Below, piece after piece: positions 44,288-57,889 of a stretch of DNA of 64,000 nucleotides (its first letter is position 1; the number at the start of each line of letters is the position of its first letter). This stretch comes from Loripinus fragilis (Eukaryota > Mollusca > Bivalvia > Lucinida > Lucinidae). The DNA lies in assembly GCA_964019695.1 (NCBI GenBank), contig OZ026531.1:6643701-6707700 (forward strand). Reading direction: 5' to 3'. The notes under the pieces are model-generated. The model had not been told where the DNA came from and did no database searches. It saw nothing but the letters and a program-made list of their open reading frames with translations. Position numbers and translations under genes: made by a program.

Positions 44288-45328
44288 TGTACATACATGC
44301 AATATCAACCTTCCTCCAGTAATGTACAAGTTGAAGGGATCAATGACAACTGTACATGCATATAAAGCCTTGATCAATCTCATAGCAGAGCTTGCAACTG
44401 CGATGTGACCGCCTTAGTACAACTGATTTTGTTTGCAATTATACTAAGTGACCAATGTGACCATTGCAACTATTTTTCCTTTACTGATGTGATCATTCAG
44501 AGTGATCAGCGACCTGTCAGGGACCAATCTGGGACTCTTCGGAAACTGGTTGTAATTGAACGGCAACTGCGGCCTCAGACTGGTGAGCGCTTACAAAAAT
44601 AGATCCAAAAAATATCAGCATTTACACATGTCATCATTTTCATTTTAAGTGGCTTATTTTGTGAACAAACTATTGGAAGATTACTAGTTGCAGCTTTTAC
44701 AAAATCCTTTGTAAAAATGAAAACATCACCGGAGCATGTATTTGAATAAACCTGGTAGGCATTGTTTTGCTTTTAACTATTTGAATATTGGGGAATTTAT
44801 CATGGTTTTGTTGCAATCTGCAGACTTTTTTTCAAAAATCATTCAGAAACACTATAATGAGAGTTCATGTCCATCAATGGTTTGTTATGATCAATCTAAG
44901 ACCTGGTTCCAAACTGTTTGCAAAGGTAACATCAGCAGATAACAAAACACCCTGCAGAACAGACAACATGAATCTGCAGCCCTTTGTCAGTGGAAGATTA
45001 TTTTGAAAAAGGAAAAACAGTCACATGGTATCATACATTTATTACAGCCACTTTTTCATGGCACAACATATCAATTATTATTTTATATCAAAACGCTCTT
45101 TAAAGAATTCCCACGGATCATAGATCAAATATGATGTTTATGAAAGTATAATTTTTCTATGAGGTGAAAAGAAATGAATTAAATCATACCTACTTAATTG
45201 TGTGTGTTTTTTATGGACAAGGTGTAAAGGGTTTCATTTTTACATTTTAATTTTTAATGATATGATCAAACCAGTGTCACAGCTTGTGTGTGACCAACTG
45301 TTGTGTGAGTTCTATCAAATGTATTTAA
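44288..45328. other. No gene seen
   Basis: 44810-44945 contains a decayed CTGTTTGC-family fragment ('gttccaaactgtttgcaaag'). Otherwise AT-rich DNA without recognised features. Confidence 0.4.
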
Positions 45329-45503
45329 GAAATAGATCAGCTCCTGCAGTAAATTGTTGAGTAATAATTCACTGTTTGGAGGTCAGTTGTAAAGAAGATC
45401 AAATCACGGGCGCGTATCGCGAGTTATTTATCTTCGTACAACTGAACAACAAACAGTGAATTATTACTCAACAATTCACGCACTGGAGCTGATCTATTTC
45501 GAT
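45329..45503. repeat. Foldback with ~75-bp arms
   Basis: GAAATAGATCAGCTCC and AATTGTTGAGTAATAATTCA in the left arm are matched inverted in the right arm; the loop holds a GCGCGTATCGCGA segment. Confidence 0.8.
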
Positions 45504-45773
45504 TCTAACAAAAAATAAACGACGAAAACACATTTGAAGTCTTCAGTTTCTTCCAACTTTGCGCCATCCCGCCAATACTTAGACTACTTCGCAAACGTTT
45601 ACATGTATTTGTAACGTCTTCCAGGCGTAAAAAAGACGTTACACCATCAAACGCCATGAAAGACGTCATTTTCCAGTAACACACACTTTCGCTGTGAATT
45701 ATTGTTTAATATATCACACTTTTTTACCATTGGCTCTATAGGCGAGGTATGTTAGAATTACATATATGTTATG

Positions 45774-45967
45774 TTTGATTTGATTCTTTACGTCCCATCA
45801 ACAATCTTTCAGTTATATAGGGACGGGTCTTCCTGGATTGAACCAGTACAAAGCTAGAATTAATGTGTCTTGCTCAAGGACCACAACACAGTGACGCCGG
45901 TGAGGCTTGAACCCGCGGCCCCTCGGTCTCGAGTCAAGCATTCTCCTACCGAGCCACTGCGCTCCCA
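45774..45967 (-). mobile_element. tRNA-derived SINE
   Basis: Full-length reverse copy with B-box complement GAGGCTTGAACCCGC and head ending GCCACTGCGCTCCC. Confidence 0.85.
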
Positions 45968-46469
45968 TTTACATGCTATATTTGGGCAGATAGGAAAGAG
46001 CCGTCTGATCAAGGTTTACACTCATCAAGCACTACATTTCACACATGGACTCATTACATTGTAACAAGTTTAAGCTTTCCAAAAAATTAAATGACATGGC
46101 AACGAGCTGGGTGTGTCATTTCAGTATTGTGACACCATGATGTATTATTCACGGAAAGGGCTACCTCGTGCTACACCACTTAGCTGGTGCTACCATATAG
46201 GTTGCAAAACTTAAGTCACTTGATTTGGGGGAAAAATCAGCAAACTAAAAAGCATACAAAATTACCCTGGCAGCATGCAAACAGTTAAAATAAAATTTTT
46301 GTATATATAGCAATGTCACATACCCATCATAGTATTTAACTCCAAATTGAAACTTTCTGAAAGTTATTCCTTCTATTATAATATACGCCACAAGATTTTT
46401 CAAGCTTTCACCATATTAAATATTTCTTCGAAGATAAAATACTTGAATGGCCATGGGTCAGTCCGTAAA

Positions 46470-46536
46470 CGCAGTGACGCCGGTGAGGCTCTCGGTCTCA
46501 AGTCAAGCACTCTACCACTGTGCCACTGCCCTCCCT
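46470..46536 (-). mobile_element. SINE head fragment
   Basis: Only the tRNA-like head remains (CGCAGTGACGCCGGTGAGGC to GCCACTGCCCTCCC), with an internal deletion removing the B-box core. Confidence 0.7.
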
Positions 46537-46742
46537 ATACAAGCATAACAATGTCTCATATTCATGGTAAAATCTTAGCCTTTCACGCCAAAAAATGTGA
46601 TTTCAAAATAATTTTAGTAATATATGATAAATAGAATCTATCATTCGTGCTCCTGTATTATTGAATTTATTAAACTTGTTGAAAAAGTGATAAAATGCTC
46701 GGCAAAGCCTCACATTTTATCTTTTTTTAATTGCCAACTCAG

Positions 46743-46905
46743 GTGCATAACAACAAAAAAATCTCTTATTTCTCATCCAAAACATATGTTGTGGGTATGC
46801 TCGAAAGAACCATCTCGATGAGACGGTTCTTTAGAGCACCCAAAACATATGTTAAAACTTATGAATAAGAAAATATTTACAATTATATGTTCAAAAATTT
46901 TGTTT
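46743..46905 (-). mobile_element. CATATG palindromic MITE, isolated copy
   Basis: The only complete family member outside the split-gene region. The core hairpin is centred on CATCTCGATGAGACGG. Confidence 0.75.
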
Positions 46906-47451
46906 ATTCCAATAAAATTAATAGGAGCACGGTCATGTACAATCCTCTTTAAGAACTAACAGCTCAGATGGCCAAATTTTCAATCAGCATAAAATATCAA
47001 ATTCTTCATATCTCAGAAAAAAAATCACCTGCAAATTTCATGATCCACCCACTAAGGCTAACTCAGTATCAAACTTCAAATCTTTAAGAAATTCAAGATT
47101 GACTCAAATGAATACAAATGATATAATAGCTAAATGGCAGGGATCTGTTTTTTCCTTCCGAAATTCTTTTCAAATTTGCGTATAAATTGCTACTGTCCTG
47201 CATATTTGAATTTGAGATGTAAAGATGTACATTTAAATCTTCCTTTGACATTCTTAAGTAGGTCGATCATTATGTAAACTGAATGAGATTGAATATCATT
47301 TACTAAAAATTCATTCACTTTACTGCCCGCTAAACATGGTTTAGGTCATGTTTGGCGCAATAATTTTTGGTCTCATTACATATACCCTCTTGCAGTGAGT
47401 TATGATGCAGTACTTGCAACTTTGTGTACATATATTTATAATCTGGCCCTC

Positions 47452-47593
47452 GTCTCCTCAGCTACAGAGACTAGTTGGAGAATTGAAATTTCACCTGTAG
47501 GAAGTTTACATACAGTACTTTCCAAAAAGCGAATAACAAAGGGGCTGATCAGAAACTCCCCTAAGACAGGTTTTCTCGCGTCAAGGCCCATAT
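47452..47593. repeat. Dispersed repeat related to 6818-6990
   Basis: Shares 'agctacagagact', 'gaaatttcacctg', 'actttccaa', 'ataacaaagg' and 'gacaggttttctcgcgtcaa' in order. Confidence 0.55.
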
Positions 47594-47918
47594 TCTGCAG
47601 TACATTCTGTACTGTAGGTTCAAAGATGCATGATAGTAGGACTAAACCGCTTTTCGTAGAATTGGGTTAATGATGGTAAATATATTATTACAGGTAAACA
47701 CAGTACAGGATGTTTTCCCGTATTGACTAAATATTCGAGAGAATTAAAAACTGTAAATCTCAGAGAAAACATACATACTCCTTTCCCCAGTCTGTCATGG
47801 CCATGCATTCATTCACACAGCAGGAGATTTGTTTGTTTGATATGATTCTTTACGTCCCATCAACAATCTTTCAGTTAAACAGGGACGGGTCTTCCTGGGT
47901 TGAACCAGTACTTAGCTA

Positions 47919-50900
47919 CCCTTGCGAAAAATTGTTCCATATAATCCCAAATAATTGGTATGTTCTAGAATGTTCTAGAAAGTCTCAGTCCAGTTCCAAT
48001 TCTGCTTGAATAGAACTTTCTGGGATTTTGTGGTACTTCATTTGATATGGTATTTAATGGAATTCCATTAAATCCCAAAAGTTGGAACAATTGGTATTTT
48101 CTGTCACTATCTGGAACTGGAAAATCCCAGAAAGTCTCAAATAATTCTGCTTAAAATATAAGTGGGATTTTATGTTACTTTCTGGGATAAATATTCCATT
48201 TAATCCCAGAAAGTCCCAGTAGGTACTTTAAATGGGATTTATTAAGATTTTCTGGGACTTCATCATTTCAACACATCCATATAATTTCTTCCATGACCGA
48301 TTATTGGGATTAAATGGAATTTTTTGGTACTACTAGTAAATACCTTGGTTCCATTTAATACCAAATAATCCCAACCTAGATTTGCATTGGACCATTATAA
48401 TCTGAACTCAGTCTGACCTTGAAATATGATATAACTGTGTTAACCTGGTTCTCTCATTTTAATGACATCAAGCTGAAATTCTTTAATCTTGCAGGAAACC
48501 AGAAAAAGATTCAAATAAACCTCATGGTTTGCAAGGATCTAACTATTTGATAAATTCTGTGTTAATTTTGGATATATACTGCATAAACTGCACAAAATAA
48601 ATCCTACAACAGACAATGTGAGTAAATAGAACATATTGCTATGCTTTTAAATTTTGCATGAGACTTTTCTTCATATAATTGAGTTTCTCAGAAACAAAGC
48701 CATTTGTAGTTGTTTCTTTCTTTAAATGCTGATGAAAGACACTTATTACTGAATTGTGTTCATTATGGTTATACTATATACCATTATCATTATTATTTAC
48801 AGCAGCAGTTGTGGCAGTACAACATTTAGTTAGTGTGGTACTTGTAAGCTTACATTAGTGAATAGGTTAATTACTGAATTTACAGGATAATCAAGCTGAA
48901 TGGGGCTTATTTTTATTTGATTTTTTTATCACCATTCTCTTTTTAAAAGGTGTTGGAGATATTGCGATTGCCTTCGTCTGTATATCAGGTTTTTGTTTGT
49001 TATGCTATCTTCTAAACAACTGGACAGATTATCCAACCAATTTTGTTGAGCAACTGGTGTATGCAACAGCAAAATTCCAATACCCCAATGATTTGGGATG
49101 TAGGTCAAATGTGTCCTTCGTTCCGCCCATTTGCCTGCAATACTATTACCTTGCAAATGGTTTGTTTGTTTGTTTTGTTGCTTTACGTCCCAAGTCAACA
49201 GCTATGGTCATGGCGAGACGGTCAGTTCACCTAACCACACTTTTTCCTGGGCAAGCTTTAACAAGCAGTTAACCAGTACTTCGTGCACATACTTTCGCTT
49301 GTAACTGACAACAACTTTTCTTGAGTGATTCAGCGGAAGGGAGGAGAATGACCGTAGAAATTATTTCATGATCATTCTCCACAAAAGCACAGGACCGGGT
49401 CAGGATCGAATCTCGTGACCCCTTGATCTGCATTCAGACTCACATCTTTTGCCAGACACGTTACTGTCTGCGCAAATGGTCATACTGAATCCAACCAAAT
49501 TTGTTTGGTGACTTACTTACACAAGTCGGTGAGCAGGAGCATTACCGTTTTTTGTTTTTTGGATCCCCTTGCATGGGCCCCAGTGAGTGTGCATTTTCTG
49601 GCTTTGCTGTCTCTTTCTGAATTGCTGGGTAGAACTCAACCAAATTTGTGAGCAACTTAAACAAATTGTGTATACAAGAGCTTATTTTTGGGTATCCCAC
49701 TCAGAGGCGCCCTATAATGGGGTCAAAAGTGTCTGCCCTTTCTTCTTTTATGCTAATCCAAACTTGCTGGGCTGAATTCAACCTAATCTGATGAAAGGAC
49801 AACTTTCTCACAAGTGGGGAGTGCTAAAGAACATTTATTTTTTACCGGTCCAGCCAATTGACCTTGCAAAGTTACTAGTTAAAAGTGTCTGTTTATCTGT
49901 CCATTTTCTTATTATGCTATATATCCCCTAATCTCCTTAATTTTGGATATGGTGAACCCACAGGGAGTTAATACAGGAAAGTTATATAAATGGACCTGTG
50001 ATCAAACAATTATTACTGCGTGATCAGAAATTGGGCACACTGAAGGTGCTAGCCAGGTCTTCTGGGTGCCAATATAAGTACAAAATAATTCAATAAAGTA
50101 GTATTAGAGTAATTTTTAGCATCAGTACTATGTACTATCAGATTTTAGCATTGGTGGTACTTTCAGATTTTGGCTTCAGTACTATTTGGTATTATCTGGT
50201 ACTTTCAGTTTTTTGCATTGGTACTATTTGGTATTTTGTGGTACTTACAAATTTTGGTATTGGTACTTTTTGGTATTATATGGTACTTTCAGATTTTGGT
50301 ATGGGCACTATTTGGTATTTAGTGGTACTTTCTGATTTTGGTATTTATACTATTTGGTATTTTATGGTACTTTCAGGTTTGGTATCGGTACTATTCAGTA
50401 TTTTCTGATTTTAGTATTGGTATTATTTGGTATTTTGTGGTACTTTCACATTTTGGTATTGGTACTATTTGGTATTTTATGGTACTTTCAGATTTCCGTA
50501 TTGGTACTATTTGGTATTTTATGGTACTTTCAGATTTTTGTATTGGTACTATTTGGTATTTTGTGGTACTTTCTGATTTTGGCATTGGGATTATTTGGCA
50601 TTTTGTGGTACTCACATATTTTGGCAGTTTTTAGTATTTTATGTAACTTTCAGATTTTTAGTAGGCAATGGTACTATATGGTATTTTATGGTACTTTCAG
50701 GTTTGGGTACTGGTACTTTTTGGTACTTTATGGTACTTTTCCGTGAAAACTATACATTAGCTAGAAAAGAAATGGAATTATCTGTTACTATTTAGAACTT
50801 CTAAATTGCTGGATTGGGATTTTGTGGAAATATTTGGGACTCTTGTCAATACAGAATTGAGATTTTCTGGGATTAAATGGTATTTTAATAAATGAACCAG

Positions 50901-51140
50901 TTGGGATTATTTAGGATTTAGTGGAACCTGATCAATTGGGACTTTCTGGGATTAAATGGTATTTTCAGTACCAGAAAATACCATTTAATCCCATATGCCA
51001 TTTAACATTCCATTTAATACCAAATAATTCCAACGTTGGGATTTATTGGGATTAAGTGGTTATCCCAGAAAGTACCATTAAAGTGAGTTCCAGAAAGTTC
51101 TAGAACAGTACCAATAAATCCCACTTCATTTTTGCAAGGG
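47919..51140. mobile_element. 3.2-kb TIR element with 42-bp array, copy B
   Basis: CCCTTGCGAAAAAT and ATTTTTGCAAGGG ends, TA at the left junction. It retains a segment at about 48263-48330 (ending TTTTTTGGTACTACTAG) missing from copies A and C at the same site. Confidence 0.9.
50130..50740. repeat. 42-bp tandem array of copy B
   Basis: About 14 units of the same 42-bp repeat as in copy A, with independent unit variants. Confidence 0.95.
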
Positions 51141-51539
51141 TATAGGGATAAATGTGTCTTGCTCAAGGACCACAACGCAGCGATGCCGGTGAGGCTCAAA
51201 CCCACAGCCCCCGGTCTCGTGTCAAGCATTCTACCACTGAGCCACTGCGCTCCCCGTGCAGGCAGCAGATGTTTTTAGCTTAAATTTAGCAGTTTATGTC
51301 CAACATTAATGTACAGAACCATTGAAACAAGTTTTGTAGGAAGTCTTCATTGTATAATAGGTGTAATTTCAAATGTTGTCTGTTGACATTTTTATTTAAA
51401 AAAGAAAACAATTCATTTCCATATTAATTAGCATTCCAGTTAAACTTGTTTTTCGGTACAATGTAACTGTAATAATATCATATTCGTTATCATTTCATCT
51501 CCCCCTGCAATGCATGTATTCAAATTTTTATTGTGGGAG

Positions 51540-51608
51540 CAAACACTATGAACCCTCATCAGACTGCCCCAAGGGAGCAGTCTGATGAGGGTTTATATTG
51601 TTTGCAAT
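51540..51608. repeat. Palindromic repeat of the CTGTTTGC family
   Basis: CCCTCATCAGACTGC pairs with GCAGTCTGATGAGGG, bordered by GCAAACA and TGTTTGC. Confidence 0.8.
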
Positions 51609-51776
51609 ATAAGCTACCTTAGAACACAAGCAGAAGAGAGAGCAGATGACAAAAAGTCATGACTGGGGGGGGGGGGGCCTAAAAGACATGTGTACTCAGT
51701 TCTGGTGCATCGAAACTAATACAGGATGAGGAAGTGTCTTCCACTCATGTTTGATAAAAGCACCGCAAGCACTGCG

Positions 51777-52964
51777 TAATACCCCGCCACTGCTGGGGGC
51801 ACCAAAAGTTATTTTGTGAGATATATAATGCCTAAATAGCAACAGAACTGAGATAGACAGTGATATGACGTCCTTAGTCACAATATGTAACCTTTGATGG
51901 TCAACATATCTGTGAAGTTTCATTCAGATACTCCATATAGTAAATGAACTACAGGTCAAAAACCATTTTTCAGATCAATCAAGGGCGGATAACTCATGAA
52001 CTGGAAAGGTAAGGGTGACGGTCCTTACTAAAAATATGTAACCTTTGATGTTCAACATATCTGTGAAGTTAATCATTCAGATATTCCATATAGTAAATGA
52101 ACTACAGGTCAAAAACCATTTTTCAGATCAATCAAGGGTAGATAACTCATGAACTGGAAAGGTAAGAGTGATGGTTCTTTGTCACAGTATGTAACCTTTG
52201 ATGATCAACATATCTGTGAAGTTTCATTCAGATATTCCATATAGTAAATGAACTACAGGTCAAAAACCATTTTTCAGATCAATCAAGGGCAGATAACTCA
52301 TGAACTGGAAAGGTAAGAGTGATGGTTCTTTGTCACAGTATGTAACCTTTGATGTGAAACATATCTGTAAAGTTTCATTTAAATATTCCACATAGTAAAG
52401 GAACTACGGGTAAAAAACATTTTTAATTCAATCAAGGGCGGATAACTCACAAACGGGAAAGGTAAGAGTGATGGTTCTTAGTCACAATATGTTACCTTTG
52501 ATGTGAAACATATCTGTGAAGTTATATTCAGATATTCCACATAGTAAAGGAACAATAGGTCAAAAACCTTTTTTCAGACCTATCAAGGGCGGATAACTCA
52601 CAAACTGGGAAGGTCAGAGTGACGGTCCTTAGTCACAATATGTAACCTTTGATGTGCAACATATCTGTGAAGTTTCATTCAGATATCATGAATAGTAAAG
52701 GAATAACAGGCCAGAAACCATTTTTCCAATACGAAAAAGGGCAGTAACTCCGTTAGAAATGGACGGATTTTGCCCATTAACAATCCCATACCACTCATCG
52801 CCGATAACAATATGTATGCAAAATTTGAAAAAAATCCGTGAATAAATACTCAAGTTATCGATCGGAAATGGTGCGGACGGACGGACGGACGGACGGACGG
52901 ACAGACGGACAGACACCGAAGGGTATAACATAATACCTCGCCACACTTTAGTGGCGGGGTATAA
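51777..52964. mobile_element. Satellite-bearing element with inverted ATACCCCGCCACT ends
   Basis: AATACCCCGCCACT at the left and AGTGGCGGGGTATA at the right are inverted. The interior is a tandem array with a 149-153-bp period ('atgtaacctttgatg' at 51885, 52036, 52189, 52340, 52640 and a variant at 52489), then a GGAC/AGAC microsatellite (52870-52915), then a terminal stem-loop TACCTCGCCACACTTTAGTG. This order (short inverted ends, ~150-bp satellite, microsatellite, 3' stem-loop) is that of bivalve Helitron-related non-autonomous elements; that identity is inference. Confidence 0.75.
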
Positions 52965-55079
52965 AAAAGTTCACAGTTTATCAGATTTCAGACTTTTAAA
53001 AACAACAATAGCGAGCAATTTTATGCTTGGTTTAACATAAATTGGTGTCCACAAGCATTTCAAATGTTTCAATTTTCAAAACAAAATGTTTTAACTGAGC
53101 GTGTATTGTTCCATTAATGAGATTATGCTTGATGCACCAACTTATTTTAAAAGTTTGAGTCGTCCTTAGTCTAAATTTTGTTAAAAACCTGCATTTAAAC
53201 AGTTTTTTACAGGATTCTTTTACACAGGCAGGCCTCTAGTATAAGACAGCCTGACTATATAAGAATAAATTTCCTCATTTTCATAGTAAAGCAATGTTGT
53301 GGGACCACTGCTCAAATGAACTGTCTAAATTAGTTCTTTATCACCAAAGATTCACATATTAACTCCCCCCAAGCAATTGGACCCCCCTCCCCCCCCCCCC
53401 CCCCCCCCAAGTATAAAATAAGTTGATGACTATAAAAAAGTCATAACTTTCCGAACTTTATCAGTTGGGCCTTAGCTGGACCCACACTAACAAAATTTTC
53501 TAGATCTACACATGTAAATTGTAATGCTGATAGCCTAATAATTTAATTGAACCCTGAAAATTATTCTACAGTTAATGACTAAGGGACAGTGGAGCAGTTA
53601 ATTAAAAATAGTCATTCTTCTTAAATATGCAAATAGCCCCCATATTAAATGTCATCTGCCAAGATTTGATATGTCTTGTCACACCTTAAAACAATCAAAA
53701 CTCTCCGAAATCAGTCAAATGTTACAATTTTAAACTTTACAATCCTCACATGAGAAATGACTACAACATTTAAGCCGAATGAGCTTTCTTTATATCTCTA
53801 TCAGTAGGGCAAGCCCATTTCTAATTTTAGGGGTGTTGGGTGGTATTTTTCATTTTTCTAATAGAATATTCTGTGAGAAAACAGTGGAGAACATGATCAG
53901 ATGATGCGTTTTACGGCGTCTCAACAGGTATTGCACTGTTTGCCGGTTTCCCACAAAAAGGAAGCTAGCCTGATATGGGTTAAAGCAAATGTTAAAATTT
54001 GAGTGTCCGCACTAAAATATCAAAAATGTTCAACCACTTGGCAAGTTGCTGTAAAATGGACACAACTGGATTGGTTTTGCATTGATGCTCTGTTAAAGTG
54101 GTGTAAGCCCCGTTGGCATTTGATGAGGCAATAATGAAAACATGTATTTTCTGTTTTTCTGTCTTGTTTAAAAAATTATGTCATATCATGCAATTTAATC
54201 TCAATTATTATGAGTTTGTCTTTCTTTTTTTCTTTTTTTTTGTGGTCTAACTTTGAATCTCCTGGAAGCAACATTAGGCCCCAAACAAACAAATAAAACA
54301 ACAATAATGTGTTGAAAAAATGTACATGTTTGTACTTCTTGTCAAGGTTGTGAAAACTAGTGAATGTTTAGATGTTAAATGCCTTAAAGCATAATTGAAA
54401 TTGTTTTAACAGGTCATTAAATTTACATATGATGTTAGTTAACATACTTGAACTTTTGCCATATTTAAACAAACATTCATTTTGTTTTCAGGATCTGACA
54501 GTGGGAATTGCTCAATCAATTTATACAATAATTGATCAATTATGGTAATGCAAAATGTCAAAAATCTGCATTCTGTCGCAGGTTTAGATGAACAATATTT
54601 TTGAGGGCGGTGGTTCTGTTGTTGTTGACTTTTTGTTTATTGTTACTCCCATTGTTGGAATCTGTAATTGTTCTCCCATTGTTGGAGTCTGTAATTGTTC
54701 TATGTTTTGTTGTACTTACTTTTTGTCCATTCTAGTATTACAATCATCTTGATGGGGTAGAGAGAGCTGGTTGCTTTGCTTAATTTGTCTTCCTGGTGTC
54801 TCGTGATCGATGGTTGAGCGGCTCTTCCTCGCTGTGCTATGGGGTTGTCTGCTGTTTGTGATTGTGGTATTTCCTGATCATACTCACTATTTTTGTAAAT
54901 ATTTTCTTACCCAACAGTTTCAACATATGTTTTAACATATGTTATGTGCTGAAAAGTTTCACTCGTGATATTACTACATATGTTCATCTTTGAACTTCCG
55001 TCTATTCAGTGTGGTGATGAAAACCCAGCTGAACCCCCACCAAAGAAATATTTAATGAGCACCTTTTAGATCTGAACAG
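52965..55079. other. Repeat fragments, no gene seen
   Basis: 53389-53408 is a C homopolymer. 54640-54705 holds two 27-bp units (TCCCATTGTTGGAATCTGTA). 54730-54895 is a reverse copy of the 32.7-kb repeat. 54580-54605 and 54895-54960 are the separated ends of a CATATG MITE interrupted by that repeat. Confidence 0.5.
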
Positions 55080-57420
55080 TACCCTTGCGAAAAATTGTTC
55101 CATATAATCCCAAATAATTGGTATGTTCTAGAATGTTCTAGAAAGTCTCAGTCCAGTTCCAATTCTGCTTGAATAGAACTTTCTGGGATTTTGTGGTACT
55201 TCATTTTATATGGTATTTAATGGAATTTCTTTAAATCCCAAAAGTTGGAACAATTGGTATTTTCTGTCACTATCTGGAACTGGAAAATCCCAAATAGTCT
55301 CAAATAATTCTACTTAAAATATAAATGGGATTTTATATTACTTTCTGGGATAAATATTCCATTTAATCCCAGAAAGTCCCAGTAGATACTTTAAATGGGA
55401 TTTATTAGGATTTTCTGGGACTTCATCAACAACTAGTAAATACCTTGGTTCCATTTAATACCAAATAATCCCAACCTAGATTTGCATAGGACCATTATAT
55501 TCTGAACTCAGTCTGACCTTGAAATATGATATAACTGTGTCAACCTGGTTCTCTCATTTTAATGACTCAAGCTGAAATTCTTTAATCTTGCAGGAAACCA
55601 GAAAAAGATTCAAATAAACCTCATGGTTTGCATTTAGGCTCTAACTATTTGATAAATTCTGTGTTAATTTTGGATATATACTGCATAAACTGCACAAAAT
55701 AAATCCTACAAGAGACAATGTGAGTAAATAGAACATATTTCTATACTTATAAATTATACTTGCATGAGACTTTTCATCATATAATTTAGTTTCTCAGAAA
55801 CAAAGCCATTTGTAGTTGTTTCTTTCTTTGAATGCTGATGAAAGACACTTATTACTGAATTGTGTTCATTTTTGTTATACAATTTTACCATTATCATTAT
55901 CATTTACAGCAGCATTTGTGGCAGTACAACGCTTAGTTAGTGTGGTACTTGTAAGCATACATTAGTGAATAGGTTAATTACTGAATTTACAGGATAATCA
56001 GGCTGATCATTAGGGCTTATTTTTATTTGATTTTTTTATCACCATGCTCTTTTTAAAAGGTGTTGGGAGATATTGTGATTGCCTTTGTCTGTATATCAGG
56101 TTTTTGTTTGTTATGCTATCTTCTAAACAACTGGACAGATTATCCAACCAAATTTGTTGAGCAACTGGTGTATGCAACAGCAAAATTGCAATACCCCAAT
56201 GATCTAGGATGTAGGTCAAAAGTGTCTTTCGGTCTGCCCATTTGCCTGCAATACTATCACCTTGCAAACGGTTTGTTTGTTTGTTTTGTTGCTTTACGTC
56301 CCAAGTTAACAGCTATGGTCATAGCGGGAGGATCAGTTCACCTAACCACGCTTTTTTCCTGGGCAAGCTTTAACAAGCAGTTAACTAGTACTTTGTGCAC
56401 ATACTTTTGCTTGTAGCTGACAACAACCCTTCTTGAATGGTTCAGCGGAAAGGAGGAGAATGAATGTAGAAATTATTTCACGATCAATCTCCACGAAAGT
56501 ATGGGACTGGGTCGGGATCGAACTCGCGACCCCTGGATCTGCATTCAGACTCACATCTGTTGCTAGACACTTTACCGACTGCGCAAACAGTCATAATGAA
56601 TCCAACCAAAGGGCTAAGTTCACGAAGGGGTAAAATCGGCCCTGTAAAATCATATTTTAGAAATGTATGAATATAATATAAATGACATTTTTTCTGAAGA
56701 AGACGATCTTCCCTCTCTTCAAATACATACCAAACAATTTCTTGGATGCTTCCCTAATACCGTAAAAACCCATATTATGACCCCCAGTTTCCCCAAAATG
56801 GCTGACATTGTGGGGATTTTGTGTAAATTTATCCAAAACAAAACATGAGGCCATTATTTCGACATCACAATTTTTGGCTTAGCTGTGCAAATAAAAATTG
56901 AGAACCCATGACCCAAGATTTCAAGGTGTCGAAATTATGGCTTCATAATGTAATATTACGTAACCTAAACGATCACGTTTGGATATTTTGTCTGTGTTTG
57001 GTCTTTGCAGGCCATTTGTACATGTTCTTAGGCTTAAAATATACAACTATGACTACATTATCTCATGAAAGCAGGGCTAGGCAATTTTAGAAGCTGAAAA
57101 TACTCCTACTTTCTCACATTTTTCAGAGCAAACATTGCCGATGCTGAAATAATGTTACATCCGAAATTTACATTCAGTAAGAGACGCTCGCTGTGCTACC
57201 GTTAATTTTTGTCTGCTTTCGCAGGTATACTACCATGCTAGTTAACGGGAAGTGAATTTATCCATAAGTCACTATTAGAAAAATACATGGGGTCATATTT
57301 TTAGAAATAATGAGTGCCAGCTTGTTTATTTTTGTATATTTTTAAAGCCTATTGTTGTTTTGTTCGTATTTAAAAATATATAGTTTTAAGTTTGCATCAC
57401 CTATATAAAGTATCTACGTG

Positions 57421-57491
57421 GCCGTACGGTTAAGTCCATGAATATATCGCTTGTTTTGCAAGGGGTCCTGGGTTCAATCCTCAGCGACGGC
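57421..57491 (+). repeat. tRNA-like sequence, probably a SINE head or tRNA pseudogene
   Basis: GGGTTCAATCC fits a B box, with a T-stem CTGGG/CTCAG around it. The possible acceptor ends GCCGTAC and CGACGGC pair only in part, and the D arm is not clear. A functional tRNA is unlikely. Confidence 0.35.
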
Positions 57492-57889
57492 AATTTTTTT
57501 CTTTCTTTCTTTTTTCTCTTCTCAAAGTGCTAGTTTATATATTATTGCAAGCTTTGAGGTTTATCTGATAGATGAAAACAATTATCCACATGTATTGGTC
57601 GTTTTGTTTCAGAAATCATATACTGACGCCAAGCATATTGACATGCATGCCTTTATTGTATTCCATAAGCTCACCAAAAAGCATGACTGACATGCGCGGA
57701 TCCAGTAATTTTCGTCTTAGTGGGGGGGGGGCAGGACAGAATATGACAGAAAAAGGCCTTGATAACTTTTTGGTCCTGAAACTTGTATCGACTATCACTC
57801 AACCCAAATAAATCTTGTTAAGTAGATACAGAGCTAGATTTATGCGTGACAAAAATTAGCGATGAATATTTTCTGAAGTAAAATAATAA

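Larger units (their letters stand above)
47831..51255 (-). mobile_element. tRNA-derived SINE split by element copy B
   Basis: 47831-47918 is the tail and body up to ACCAGTACTTAGCTA. 51141-51255 resumes with GGGATAAATGTGTCTTGC and ends with the head GCCACTGCGCTCCCC. Together they form one SINE. Confidence 0.9.
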
